Assembly (NCBI GenBank): GCA_030068525.1 | Contig: JASJOS010000011.1 | Span: 124,001-188,000 of the forward strand | Direction: 5' to 3' | Length of the DNA: 64,000 nucleotides | Origin: Xanthocytophaga flava | GTDB lineage: Bacteria > Bacteroidota > Bacteroidia > Cytophagales > 172606-1 | Shown: one piece after another, positions 27,654 to 35,945 of the stretch | Layout: each line of letters opens with the position of its first letter | Position numbering within the stretch: position 1 is the stretch's first letter | The notes under the pieces: generated by a model | The model's database searches: none | Told to the model about the DNA's origin: nothing | Seen by the model: only the letters and a program-made list of their open reading frames with translations | Translations under genes and position numbers: made by a program

Positions 27654-28187
27654 CTATTTCGCTTTACATGAATTAAGGTTATTCAACGCCTCCCGTAAAT
27701 TGACTTGTCCTGACCGTATTTTTTCAATTCCATCTTCTATAGCTGATAAAGACCTTTTATAATTTTGAATAAATTCGTCAGAGTCTGATGCATTCTCTGC
27801 TCTCCTTAAATATGTGTAAGCATCATCAAATTTTGTTTTGGCAGCCGAAAACTCTTCTTCAGCATCATCTGCTTCACTCTCAGTATCATCACAGCGTATA
27901 TCGCTAGCTTCAGACTCTGCGTCTGAAGCGTCAGAAACCGCATTACTACACTCTCTTATAGCATAATCTATTTCATTTTTCGCACGCTTGGCATATAGTT
28001 TCGCATCCTCTAATGAAGAAGTGTGCTTACATTTATTCATATAGGAAATAGATTCTTCTACATAGGTTAATACTTTCTTCGAATAATCAAAAGAACTTCT
28101 GATCTCATCCTCCACTTGATCCTTTTGAGCTTTTGTGACACAAGTCCCACAAACAAAAAATATAATCAATAGACAGTAAAATTTCAT
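27654..28187 (-). CDS. exported helical protein of unknown function
   Basis: From the ATG at 28187 the protein has 177 residues. The signal peptide MKFYCLLIIFFVCGTCVTKAQ decides this start; the longer frame to 28355 runs into the upstream gene. The mature protein is helical and acidic with an Ala/Asp/Ser/Glu-rich middle (SDASDAESEASDI) and helices LRRAENASDSDEF and SLSAIEDGIEKI, suggesting a helical bundle or coiled coil. Four Cys residues could form disulfides. It is 16 bases downstream of the SH3 gene, so the two form an operon. Confidence 0.68.
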   Translation of the reverse strand: MKFYCLLIIFFVCGTCVTKAQKDQVEDEIRSSFDYSKKVLTYVEESISYMNKCKHTSSLEDAKLYAKRAKNEIDYAIRECSNAVSDASDAESEASDIRCDDTESEADDAEEEFSAAKTKFDDAYTYLRRAENASDSDEFIQNYKRSLSAIEDGIEKIRSGQVNLREALNNLNSCKAK

Positions 28188-28203
28188 AATAATGATTATT
28201 GGG

Positions 28204-28749
28204 CTAATAACAGATTTTACAGGCTGAACGATAAGAAGAAGCTTCTTTTCTGGTTGCCTTGTATACTCCAGCTTTGCAACGACCCAGCCCCCGACAAGAT
28301 AGACTTCTGTGGTAGGCATATGCATTTTGGCTGTCACAGATGTATACCACATCACTACTTACACTACTTTGCCTGGTAGTCGTTTTTGGCTGAGCTGGCT
28401 TGTAAGGCTTGGGAGAGGGTATTACATCTGAGAAAAGTGGGTCAACCATGGCCGTATCTACCGCCATCTCATCCAGTGTAGAAATACTTTCCAGAGCCTG
28501 TTTATCATAAACCAGATAAAGGCTGGATACATAACCTCTTACTCCCTGTACTTCTACTTCTGCCCAGTCAGAATTTACTTCACTGATAAGTTCTACTTGA
28601 TCTGCGAAATGCAAAGCCAGTAGTATTTTCCCTTTAGAGGATGGTTCACTACGTACATTTAATTTATCTGCATTTACATACCGATATTCTTGGCAATAGG
28701 CACCTATTGATATCAGAAAGAAACATAGTAAGGTAAAATAAAAACGCAT
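28204..28749 (-). CDS. exported SH3b-domain protein with C-terminal Cys-rich motif
   Basis: The protein has 181 residues with a signal peptide (FTLLCFFLISIGAYCQ). A bacterial SH3 domain spans about residues 24-80 (LNVRSEPSSKGKILLAL ... WAEVEVQGVRGYVSSLYL). A linker of about 60 residues follows. The C-terminus has YICDSQNAYAYHRSLSCRG and later YRSACKICY, a small Cys/His motif (YHxxxxC ... CxxC) common at the ends of exported Bacteroidota nuclease-like and SH3 proteins and probably metal- or disulfide-stabilised. Cell-wall binding is likely. It forms an operon with the helical exported protein downstream. Confidence 0.8.
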   Translation of the reverse strand: MRFYFTLLCFFLISIGAYCQEYRYVNADKLNVRSEPSSKGKILLALHFADQVELISEVNSDWAEVEVQGVRGYVSSLYLVYDKQALESISTLDEMAVDTAMVDPLFSDVIPSPKPYKPAQPKTTTRQSSVSSDVVYICDSQNAYAYHRSLSCRGLGRCKAGVYKATRKEASSYRSACKICY

Positions 28750-28893
28750 ATCAAATCAGGATTGAAATTGACAATCAAGATAAATCAACAGATTGACAGT
28801 AAGTACTTTATATGTCTGATTGTCCAACTTATGTAAGCTTATAGAAATGATAGTATCCAAACTTTATTTTGTCTGGATACTGTTTAAGAGAGA

Positions 28894-29070
28894 TTATTTG
28901 CCAAGATATTGTTTCACATCCTTCACAAAAACACCTACGGCTTTTACAGCTGCGACAAGTTGTGCTTTTGTACATCCTAATTCAGCACACCACCAATTCA
29001 CCTCGTATGGCTCATGAATGTTAATCTTGCTGGCATCTTGCGGTCTTTTCTTGGTTAAATCGTCTGACAT
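28894..29070 (-). CDS. DUF3606 small protein
   Basis: The protein has 58 residues and is preceded by a strong Shine-Dalgarno sequence (AAGGAGG, 6 bases before the ATG), unusual for Bacteroidota. The sequence SKINIHEPYEVNWWCAELG then CTKAQLVAAVKAVG is the DUF3606 pattern: a short N-terminal strand region and a helical hairpin with a conserved W-C pair. The role is unknown. The start is 61 bases from one arm of the palindromic motif pair at 29132-29197. A second DUF3606 gene at 61402 is outside the element and has the same motif upstream. Confidence 0.85.
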   Translation of the reverse strand: MSDDLTKKRPQDASKINIHEPYEVNWWCAELGCTKAQLVAAVKAVGVFVKDVKQYLGK

Positions 29071-29131
29071 AGTATACCTCCTTATCTGGGTTAGTTAAAG
29101 AAGGCAAAAGAAGAGTTCATAGAAATGGGAG

Positions 29132-29197
29132 TCAATACCTCTTTTGGGGTATTTTTTATAGCACTGTAGGATGAAAATACCCCAAAAGAGGTATTGA
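29132..29197. promoter_or_regulatory. pair of 24-bp palindromic motifs in a divergent promoter region
   Basis: Copy 1 (29132-29155) and copy 2 (29174-29197) are exact reverse complements of each other. Each is itself a near-palindrome: AAAATACC, YC, four bases, GRGG, then TATTGA. They point outward to the divergent DUF3606 (minus) and small-lipoprotein (plus) genes, 61 and 55 bases away. Identical in layout to copies at 31844 and 61312. Confidence 0.75.
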
Positions 29198-29252
29198 TAG
29201 AACACTTGCACCTTGATAGATTAAGGGGATATATAATAATCCGGTTCCCTCA

Positions 29253-29548
29253 ATGAAATATCTATTACTCTCCTTTATAGTATGTTCCTGCGTCTCACAA
29301 ACTTATCTTACTAAAGAAGACGAAAATCAGATTCTACGATATGCAGATATAATAGAATTCACAGTACTATTTCTCCAGACGAACTTTATAAAAAAGCATA
29401 TGAGGCGTTATTGGAACAAGGAATGCATATTCAAACCGCAGATAAAGAAATGTATACCATCACTACAGAAGAATTTGATATAGGACAATCTACACTAGCA
29501 CGCTATAACTTATTTATCAAGAAAAAAGATGAGGTGGCTCAATATTGA
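29253..29548 (+). pseudogene. frameshifted small lipoprotein gene
   Basis: The first frame begins MKYLLLSFIVCSCVSQTYLTKEDENQ, with a lipoprotein-type signal. Near 29355-29375 the coding signal moves to another frame, which continues PDELYKKAYEALLEQGMHIQ to a stop at 29548 (KKKDEVAQY). Joining the two needs a one-base change, giving a protein of about 98 residues. Either it is a real pseudogene or there is an assembly error. It is preceded by a copy of the palindromic motif. Confidence 0.55.
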
Positions 29549-29550
29549 TC

Positions 29551-29778
29551 ATGCGTTGTGAGTGGTTGCCTAGAACGGAAGCAAAAATAATGGCAACAGC
29601 AATGTCAGGTATTAATGTAAATACAGAGTGGTCCAGAGCTACCTATAGCCAAACAAGGCGTCCCCGCTTAGCTTTTAGACATGGAGTAGACATTGCCAAG
29701 AAGATATCTAAAAATATTACTTATAGGGAAGGCCAAAACAGAACTACAAATAAAGACTTTGATGATTTATATAATTAA
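29551..29778 (+). CDS. hypothetical small protein
   Basis: The protein has 75 residues from the ATG at 29551, just after the stop of the frameshifted lipoprotein gene. It has a Trp/Arg-rich start (MRCEWLPRTEAKIMATAM) and a basic middle (QTRRPRLAFRHGVDIAKKI). No signal or domain is recognised. Translational coupling with the gene before it is possible. It may be non-coding; support is the uninterrupted frame only. Confidence 0.35.
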   Translation: MRCEWLPRTEAKIMATAMSGINVNTEWSRATYSQTRRPRLAFRHGVDIAKKISKNITYREGQNRTTNKDFDDLYN

Positions 29779-29837
29779 CTTTTAATCTGTCTTTGTGAGA
29801 TAAAAAGAAAGGTCTATTCACTCAATTTTTACTGTTT

Positions 29838-30296
29838 ATGAAAAAAGTCTTTAAATTCCTTTGCCTTGTTTTATTAATTGCTTGCTCCAATAATGATCCT
29901 CAGCCAGACCCAATAGCAAAGTTTACTGCAGTTGTTCAAGGATCTCAAATTCCGGCAACGGTTGTCTTTACAAATGTCTCAGAGAATGCAGATTCCTATG
30001 AATGGGACTTCGGAGATGGAGAGGGTTCTGTTGAAAAAGATCCTACTCATGTTTATAATAAATCAGGCCAATATATTGTTAGTCTAATAGCTATTAGAGG
30101 AAATAAAAAATCTAATCCTTATACAAGTAGCTCATTTAAATTTACTGGAACCACTACCCCTCCTACTACTAATCCTTCTTCTGGATGTGGTACCCATAAT
30201 GGAAAACCTTTATATAAAGGTCCACAGGGCGGTTGTTATTACATCAATAGCAATGGAAACAAAACCTATGTAGATAGAAGTGAATGTAAATGCTAA
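29838..30296 (+). CDS. PKD-domain lipoprotein with PBCV-type basic adaptor-like tail
   Basis: The protein has 152 residues with a lipobox (LIACS, Cys about 16). A PKD domain spans about 27-100, with the hallmark SYEWDFGDGEG and PTHVYNKSGQYIVSL. A Thr/Pro linker follows (TTTPPTTNPS). The tail has GKPLYKGPQGGCYYIN and GNKTYV, the pattern of the short PBCV-specific basic adaptor repeat, with two extra Cys residues. PKD domains mediate surface protein or polysaccharide contacts. The gene stands alone, with a strong terminator. Confidence 0.8.
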   Translation: MKKVFKFLCLVLLIACSNNDPQPDPIAKFTAVVQGSQIPATVVFTNVSENADSYEWDFGDGEGSVEKDPTHVYNKSGQYIVSLIAIRGNKKSNPYTSSSFKFTGTTTPPTTNPSSGCGTHNGKPLYKGPQGGCYYINSNGNKTYVDRSECKC

Positions 30297-30342
30297 TCAA
30301 TCAGTATACACTTTATAGCTGTTGCTTTTAAAATGAGCACAA

Positions 30343-30381
30343 AAGTAAAAAACCTCAGTGTCATACTGAGGTTTTTTACTT
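30343..30381 (+). terminator. intrinsic terminator
   Basis: A 16-bp perfect stem (aagtaaaaaacctcag and its complement) with a 7-base loop follows the PKD lipoprotein gene. Confidence 0.9.
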
Positions 30382-30426
30382 ATAAGTTTAATCAAATCTG
30401 TCTGATAGTTTAATTTTAGTTGCTTT

Positions 30427-30540
30427 AGAGGCAAATTCTCCAGGAAGGTAATAGAAGACTGGATACAGATACAGCATATTCCCTCTGCTATTGAATTAAT
30501 GCAGGATAGGCTGAAACCAAAGGGTAAAAGAAAGTATTAA
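30427..30540 (+). pseudogene. possible C-terminal gene remnant
   Basis: An open frame without a start codon reads KFSRKVIEDWIQIQHIPS and then AIELMQDRLKPKGKRKY before a stop at 30538. Composition and the basic tail look like a real protein end. The source gene is not recognised. Confidence 0.3.
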
Positions 30541-30572
30541 AAGCAGATGTTCGATGTTTTTGCATTTAGAGA

Positions 30573-31514
30573 TTACTTACTCTCTACAAACTCTTTTGTT
30601 GACAATATCAAAAGTTGCCTTATTTCATGTTTCTCATATAAAGTCCTACCAAATCTTTGTAAATTATATAGAAAATTTTGGCTGTTATCACCAGCATCGC
30701 TATTAGATACTAAATCTTGCTCCAAAAGGAGTCTCCAATAACTTTCTATTGGAGTCCAACTGTTTGTGTTTAATATACGCACAAGTTGATCTGAAAGTCT
30801 AGAAGCATCACGTGAAATAACATTTGGAGAGTGCCAAGCAATATCAGTACCACTCGGAGAAAATGAAAAGTAATGTTCATGGGTATCTACTCTCTCGTGT
30901 GGAGGAATTGAAATATGTCCTCTGAGAAAAGGTACCATACCTAAAGCTGAAATCCATTTTTTCTGTATAATAAAAATTTCTTTATGAAAAAAGGGATCTT
31001 GTAAAAATCTATTATTCTCTTCATAAAGCATATTTCGGTATGAATTCATGTCTAATGTTAACGGTGCAACATAAAAAGCATGAGACATTCCTGTATTTGC
31101 AAATTTTAAAAGTATATTATGTTGAAAATCTTCTGCTGTAGCTGCCCTCTCTCTTAATTGAAAGTATAAAGTTGGATTATCATAAAGTTCATTTTTTCGT
31201 CTAAACGCTCTAATTTTATTCAATCCAATAATTTTATCTAATCCGAAAATTTTATTCAAACTACTAATCTTACTCAACCCGATTTCTATGGGTATACGAA
31301 AAGACAATGGTTTTAATCCATGCGAAACCTTAAATTGGAGATAAATTGGTATAACATAATCATATAACTTGTCTGCGCCAGTAATACTCTCATTAATGTC
31401 AAGTAATCGAAAAGGATACCTTTGGTTAATAGGAGAGATCCAACCAAAATATGTTGTCACATCAGCTTCAATTTGTTTCTCTGAAAGAGCGCTTTTAATT
31501 TTGAATGCCTTCAT
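30573..31514 (-). CDS. predicted PD-(D/E)XK-like protein of unknown role
   Basis: The protein has 313 residues. The N-terminal 70 residues show E-K-Q-I-E-A-D, then TGADKLYDYVIPIYLQFKVS, a D-x(n)-QxK arrangement like PD-(D/E)XK nucleases that start with an E-rich helix. A curious repetitive stretch follows (ISSLNKIFGLDKIIGLNKI). The rest is mixed alpha/beta with RGHISIPPHERVDTHEHYFSF. No family can be named and the nuclease reading is tentative. It stands alone on the minus strand within the island, and codon use is AT-rich like its neighbours. It could be a further defence gene. Confidence 0.6.
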   Translation of the reverse strand: MKAFKIKSALSEKQIEADVTTYFGWISPINQRYPFRLLDINESITGADKLYDYVIPIYLQFKVSHGLKPLSFRIPIEIGLSKISSLNKIFGLDKIIGLNKIRAFRRKNELYDNPTLYFQLRERAATAEDFQHNILLKFANTGMSHAFYVAPLTLDMNSYRNMLYEENNRFLQDPFFHKEIFIIQKKWISALGMVPFLRGHISIPPHERVDTHEHYFSFSPSGTDIAWHSPNVISRDASRLSDQLVRILNTNSWTPIESYWRLLLEQDLVSNSDAGDNSQNFLYNLQRFGRTLYEKHEIRQLLILSTKEFVESK

Positions 31515-31573
31515 GCTGTTAATTATATGAATTATTAATAGTTATATATTAAAATTTTAAGGTATATTTTAAT

Positions 31574-31765
31574 CTACTTACACACGCCACATCTCCCTCC
31601 ATTCTTTGCGCAATGCTTACAGTACTTCCAGTTCTTACAGGCATTGCGGCTTTTGGAGCCAATGCTTATAGCATGGTGATTTACTTCACTGATATAGGAA
31701 AATAAAGCCAGAGATCCTGCAACCATCATTAGGCTCCTTATAGAAAGGAGTAGTTTCTTTTTCAT
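31574..31765 (-). CDS. small exported Cys-rich peptide
   Basis: The protein has 63 residues. A basic start and hydrophobic helix (LMMVAGSLALFSYI) are followed by a C-terminus with five Cys residues in RNACKNWKYCKHCAKNGG and RCGVCK. The CxxC pairs could bind metal or form disulfides. It lies divergent from the FAD oxidase operon. Unknown function. Confidence 0.5.
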   Translation of the reverse strand: MKKKLLLSIRSLMMVAGSLALFSYISEVNHHAISIGSKSRNACKNWKYCKHCAKNGGRCGVCK

Positions 31766-31843
31766 ACAACCAAACTACTTACCTATTATATATTTCGCCA
31801 GTCAGTTTCTGCTAGTTTATTACTAATGAGTGGTTTATCACGA

Positions 31844-31867
31844 AAAATACCTCATTTGAGGTATTGA
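31844..31867 (+). promoter_or_regulatory. 24-bp palindromic motif upstream of FAD oxidase operon
   Basis: AAAATACC-TC-attt-GAGG-TATTGA, a perfect inner palindrome, ends 62 bases before the start codon at 31930. Same layout as the copies at 29132/29174 and 61312. Confidence 0.7.
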
Positions 31868-31929
31868 GTTGCCCATAAGTAATTACAAACTTGTAGCCAT
31901 CAAGCATACCAATTCGTAATTCTTAACAC

Positions 31930-33666
31930 ATGGAAAATATAAATCCGAATCTAAGAGACATTAGATTAAACCCGTCATCTCAGGATGGTCTAGAACTTGA
32001 CGTTGCTATAGTAGGTGCGGGAGTTTCAGGGCTTTACTCAGCGTACCGGTTGAAAACAGGAGAATTTTCGTCCTCAAATGATAATCCCAAGCTTGTTCAT
32101 GTGTTTGAAATGAGTGACAGGATTGCAGGTAGACTTGAATCAGTTTTTCTGCCTGGAATGGTTATCTCGGGTGAACTTGGCGGAATGAGATACCTGAGTT
32201 CACAGCAAATTGTGACACAACTTATCGAAAACGTGTTTTCAAAAGTTCTTAAGCCTATTGAGTTTCCAATGGGAGATCCAGCTGATTTACTTTTTTACTT
32301 ACGCAAACAACGATTTCGTGCAAACTCGTGGAGCAATGCACAGCAAAACGGGACAAAATTTGAAACCAGATATTATCTTAATAATAATGATATAGGTTTT
32401 AGTGCAGATCAATTGTTCAATAAAATTATTTATGATGTGCTAACAGCAGATCCCTGGTTTGTTGCTAATTATGGAATCAAAGTAAAACAAACAAGTCCCT
32501 ATGATTATACTTTTACTTTAACAAGTAGAGATTGGGATGCAATCAAACCACAGCTTGTTTATCATTTTAATGGTCCTTATAATGGGCTAAAAGTTAATGA
32601 TATGGGATTTTGGAATTTGGTAAAAGATCAGGTCTCTGAAGAAGGTTATGCATTCTTGGATGAAGCAGGAGGGTATTATTCCAATACGATTAACTGGAAT
32701 GCAGCAGAAGCGTTCCCATATATGATTGGTGATTTTTCAGGAGTAGATGTCACTTATCGGACGATAGAGGGGGGCTACGATCTGATTGCTTATGCACTTG
32801 CTTATTACTATTTACAAACAGACCAATCCGAAATATGGATAAACAATAGATTAGTTACTATTACTCCTCCTCAAGAGCCAGATGGATATTTTGACCTGTT
32901 ATTTGAGAATACAAATTCGGGAGAGAATTGGCATGTACTTGCAAAAAAAGTAGTATTGGCTATGCCACGTCGCTCACTTGAGTTATTAGACCAAGATGGT
33001 TTTCTTTTTCAAGATCCCAGATTCAGAAAAAATCTGGAATCTGTCATTATGGAACCTTCCTTCAAGTTGTTGATGGGGTTTGAGTATCCATGGTGGAAAG
33101 ATTTGATTGGGGCTACCTCAGGGCATTCTATTACCGACTTACCCATGCGTCAATGTTATTATTTTGGTAGCGATCCGGATGATACTGACTCTCTTTTCCT
33201 GGCTAGTTACAATGATATGAGAACGGTAACATTTTGGAAGGCACTTGATGATCAACATCCTCAACGCTTTGCGCCAAAAAAAACTAAATTATTTAATCCA
33301 GCATCCTTTACCAATATTAAGTACAAGGCATCTCAGGTAATGATTGATGAAGCTATGAACCAGGTTAGAGAATTACATGGGAGTCAGAATATCCCTGAAC
33401 CATTTATTGGGTTATTTAAAGATTGGTCTGATGACCCTTTTGGAGGTGGTTACCATGCGTGGAAAGCAGCTTATGACATTGCTCAGGTAATGCAGTATAT
33501 GCGTCATCCATATGCAGATAAGCCCCTATTCATCTGTGGAGAGGCCTACTCTGATCAGCAAGGATGGGTGGAAGGAGCATTTTGTGAGGCAGAAAAAATC
33601 CTACAACAGAAGTTCTTTATGTTACAACCAGCTTGGCTTCCTAAAACTTATTATCTAGGCTGGTAA
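31930..33666 (+). CDS. FAD-dependent amine/L-amino-acid oxidase family protein
   Basis: The protein has 578 residues. The N-terminal dinucleotide motif is VAIVGAGVSGLYSAYRL (GxGxxG at G29-G31-G34), followed by a dimension typical of amine oxidases (FEMSDRIAGRLESV). The C-terminal FAD signature is intact (PLFICGEAYSDQQGWVEGAF). The fold is that of monoamine and L-amino-acid oxidases, which make an imine or keto acid plus hydrogen peroxide. It has no signal peptide. It is first in a two-gene operon with a second FAD oxidase, 38 bases apart, under the palindromic motif. The substrate is unknown. Confidence 0.85.
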   Translation: MENINPNLRDIRLNPSSQDGLELDVAIVGAGVSGLYSAYRLKTGEFSSSNDNPKLVHVFEMSDRIAGRLESVFLPGMVISGELGGMRYLSSQQIVTQLIENVFSKVLKPIEFPMGDPADLLFYLRKQRFRANSWSNAQQNGTKFETRYYLNNNDIGFSADQLFNKIIYDVLTADPWFVANYGIKVKQTSPYDYTFTLTSRDWDAIKPQLVYHFNGPYNGLKVNDMGFWNLVKDQVSEEGYAFLDEAGGYYSNTINWNAAEAFPYMIGDFSGVDVTYRTIEGGYDLIAYALAYYYLQTDQSEIWINNRLVTITPPQEPDGYFDLLFENTNSGENWHVLAKKVVLAMPRRSLELLDQDGFLFQDPRFRKNLESVIMEPSFKLLMGFEYPWWKDLIGATSGHSITDLPMRQCYYFGSDPDDTDSLFLASYNDMRTVTFWKALDDQHPQRFAPKKTKLFNPASFTNIKYKASQVMIDEAMNQVRELHGSQNIPEPFIGLFKDWSDDPFGGGYHAWKAAYDIAQVMQYMRHPYADKPLFICGEAYSDQQGWVEGAFCEAEKILQQKFFMLQPAWLPKTYYLGW

Positions 33667-33704
33667 GGTCTATTTCCCTAATAACTATAATACTAAATAA
33701 CAAA

Positions 33705-34973
33705 ATGGGATTTCCAAAAAAATATGACATAATAGTGGTTGGTGGTGGCCCCATAGGCTTGGCGGCTGCTTACAATAGTGCCAAGCGTGGAAAAAGTGTT
33801 CTACTCCTGGAGCGATTTAACTTTTTCAATCAATCAGGCAGTTCTAATGATTTAGTGCGAATGTTTCGGACCATGTATACACAATATTTCATGGCTGTTT
33901 TAGCAAAAGAATCTATCCAGGTCTGGAAAGATTTTGAGAGTGATGCAGCAGAGCAGATGATTTTAATGACGGGACTATTAAACTTTGGCAACCCCAGCTA
34001 TGATATGGGGCCAGAGGGAAATCTATTAGACCCGATCAAAAACTTAAAGAAACTGGATATGCCATATAGGGAACTAACTGCAAAAGAAATTATGCAGGAG
34101 TATCCATTTAAAGATTTACCTTCTTCTTACCTTGGCGTTTTTGCTCCGGATAACGGGTGTATTAATGTTCCTCTGACACTTAGAAATCTTTATCGACTTT
34201 CCCAATCGTATGGAGCTGTACTCATTCCACATGTAGAAGTATTAGACCTAAAAATCAGTGAGGCTGAAGTAGTAATAAAAGCCAAAGCACAGACAGAGGA
34301 ATCTGAATTTATAGCAGAAAAAGTTATCATTGCGAGTGGTGCATATACAAATGATATTCTCCAATCAATCAATCTTGAACTTGATCTTCAAATATGGGAG
34401 ATGGTATATGAGTATTATGCTGCTGATCCCGGGCCAAAGGGGGCCTATTTTCCAAGTATGTGGTTTCAATTTGAGAATAACACGAATAATGATCCGGCAA
34501 AATCTAATCTTTTTTACGGATTCCCATCTGTACCTTGGGGACCACCAAACTTGATGAGAATAGCTGTTGACAATGCCGTGAATATCATTACAAATCCCAA
34601 AGAGAGACAAATCATTCCTTCTGCCAATGATTTACAGATAACAGCAGATTATGTGGAAAAACATATAATTGGTGTAGATAATCGCCCCAACTTTTGCGGG
34701 ACTTGTTTGCAAACCAATGTGGTTGACAATATGTATGTATTAGACTTTTTACCCGATAATATACCGGGACACAACCGTGTAGCTGTTTTTACAGCAGGTT
34801 GGGCATTTAAATTAGTCCCATTGATTGGAAAGATCCTCAGTCAGCTAATCATTGATGGCAGTACAACTTATGACATCTCTGAATTCAAAATAACCAGGCC
34901 AGGAATTATAAAGGGTAGTAAAAAAACAATAAATCATGATTTCAACAGATTATTCTATATTAGTCATATGTAG
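33705..34973 (+). CDS. FAD-dependent oxidoreductase, sarcosine/N-methyltryptophan oxidase-like
   Basis: The protein has 422 residues of the DAO family. The dinucleotide motif is YDIIVVGGGPIGLAAAYNSAKRG (G13-G15-G18). The C-terminal part has GTCLQTNVVDNMYVLDFLP, which lines up with the covalent-FAD cysteine region of monomeric sarcosine and N-methyltryptophan oxidases, and ends with HNRVAVFTAGWAFKLVPLIGK as in that family. Covalent FAD attachment is therefore plausible. It forms an operon with the amine oxidase, suggesting two consecutive oxidations on one substrate, or two sources of hydrogen peroxide. Confidence 0.82.
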   Translation: MGFPKKYDIIVVGGGPIGLAAAYNSAKRGKSVLLLERFNFFNQSGSSNDLVRMFRTMYTQYFMAVLAKESIQVWKDFESDAAEQMILMTGLLNFGNPSYDMGPEGNLLDPIKNLKKLDMPYRELTAKEIMQEYPFKDLPSSYLGVFAPDNGCINVPLTLRNLYRLSQSYGAVLIPHVEVLDLKISEAEVVIKAKAQTEESEFIAEKVIIASGAYTNDILQSINLELDLQIWEMVYEYYAADPGPKGAYFPSMWFQFENNTNNDPAKSNLFYGFPSVPWGPPNLMRIAVDNAVNIITNPKERQIIPSANDLQITADYVEKHIIGVDNRPNFCGTCLQTNVVDNMYVLDFLPDNIPGHNRVAVFTAGWAFKLVPLIGKILSQLIIDGSTTYDISEFKITRPGIIKGSKKTINHDFNRLFYISHM

Positions 34974-35281
34974 TAATTCATGATGCTAGACCAATACTGA
35001 TTTATGTCTAAAACGAATAGGGTATAAATCTTAATAGTAGGTAGACTATGTATCTAAACAGATAGCTTGAAATAAGCCAAACACCTACCCATAATATAGC
35101 TAAATGAAATATGATATATTTTAGAATAATCGACAACTTGTAATAGTCAAAAGGAGTTAATAATCTCCAATTCTTACAACAAAGGCAACTCTGTTTTTAG
35201 CATTTTCCCTTTGAGATATGATAATAAGTTACCTATGGTTTACCTATTACATATTTGTGTTATAAACAGGGAAAAACAGGT
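34974..35281. other. 308-bp non-coding stretch, nothing recognised
   Basis: AT-rich; no gene, hairpin or promoter box could be supported. The FAD operon has no obvious terminator here. Confidence 0.45.
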
Positions 35282-35917
35282 ATGTACAGACTTTTTACAC
35301 TTATTTCACTCGGATTATCACTCAGTTCTTTTGGGCAGAAATCCGTGGTCAGCGATTCAAGCATAAAGGTCATTCTGGATAGTATTGTAAAAGCAGACAG
35401 CACCGTGCGTATGAGAGAGCGAATAAAGGACGGATGGCCAATTTTTTCGCTTAATACAGCTGACTCGGCTAATTACATGTATATGCGAGAAAAAGAAATG
35501 ATACTGGAGATCAATATGTGTAGATCAAATCCCAAAAAATATGCGCAGTATGTCAAGAAATACAAAGGGAATAAACTATATGTACATAGTCTGATAGCAG
35601 AATTAAACACCACACCCCCGTTACCGCTATTAAAACCGGATAAAGACATATACCTCTCTGCCAGGCGAAACGGAGAGGCCATCAAGGAAATGGATGGACT
35701 TTATCATCTGGGGGGATTGTATGCCGAAAACCTATACAGGGGGTATGGAGAGAAAGAAGAAAGAGAGGTACTACTGGCTTTACTGGTTGATGATATAAAT
35801 AATAACCCCAAAGATCCGATTGGACATAGATGCAATCTGCTTGATCCTGATTATCGATGGATTGGTGTGTATGGGTCTATATTTGATAGTACCTTCTGGG
35901 TGCAACAATTCAAATGA
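35282..35917 (+). CDS. exported CAP/SCP-like domain protein, diverged copy
   Basis: From the ATG at 35282 the protein has 211 residues; the upstream GTG at 35255 is not used, because the signal peptide (YRLFTLISLGLSLSSFGQ) begins at this ATG. The region EMILEINMCRSNPKKYAQYV and later IGHRCNLLDPDYRWIGVYG belong to the CAP superfamily (SCP domain). It is clearly paralogous to the gene at 39211, sharing RIxDGWxIxxLNT and LExNMCRSNPxKYxxY. The classic CAP His of HYG is changed here to HLGG, so activity may differ. Confidence 0.78.
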   Translation: MYRLFTLISLGLSLSSFGQKSVVSDSSIKVILDSIVKADSTVRMRERIKDGWPIFSLNTADSANYMYMREKEMILEINMCRSNPKKYAQYVKKYKGNKLYVHSLIAELNTTPPLPLLKPDKDIYLSARRNGEAIKEMDGLYHLGGLYAENLYRGYGEKEEREVLLALLVDDINNNPKDPIGHRCNLLDPDYRWIGVYGSIFDSTFWVQQFK

Positions 35918-35945
35918 CTAGGAGGATTTTGAAATAGTTGAATAA

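Noticed and set aside
28188-28355. N-terminal extension of the exported helical protein
   Set aside because: It overlaps the SH3-domain gene in another frame and would hide a clean signal peptide.
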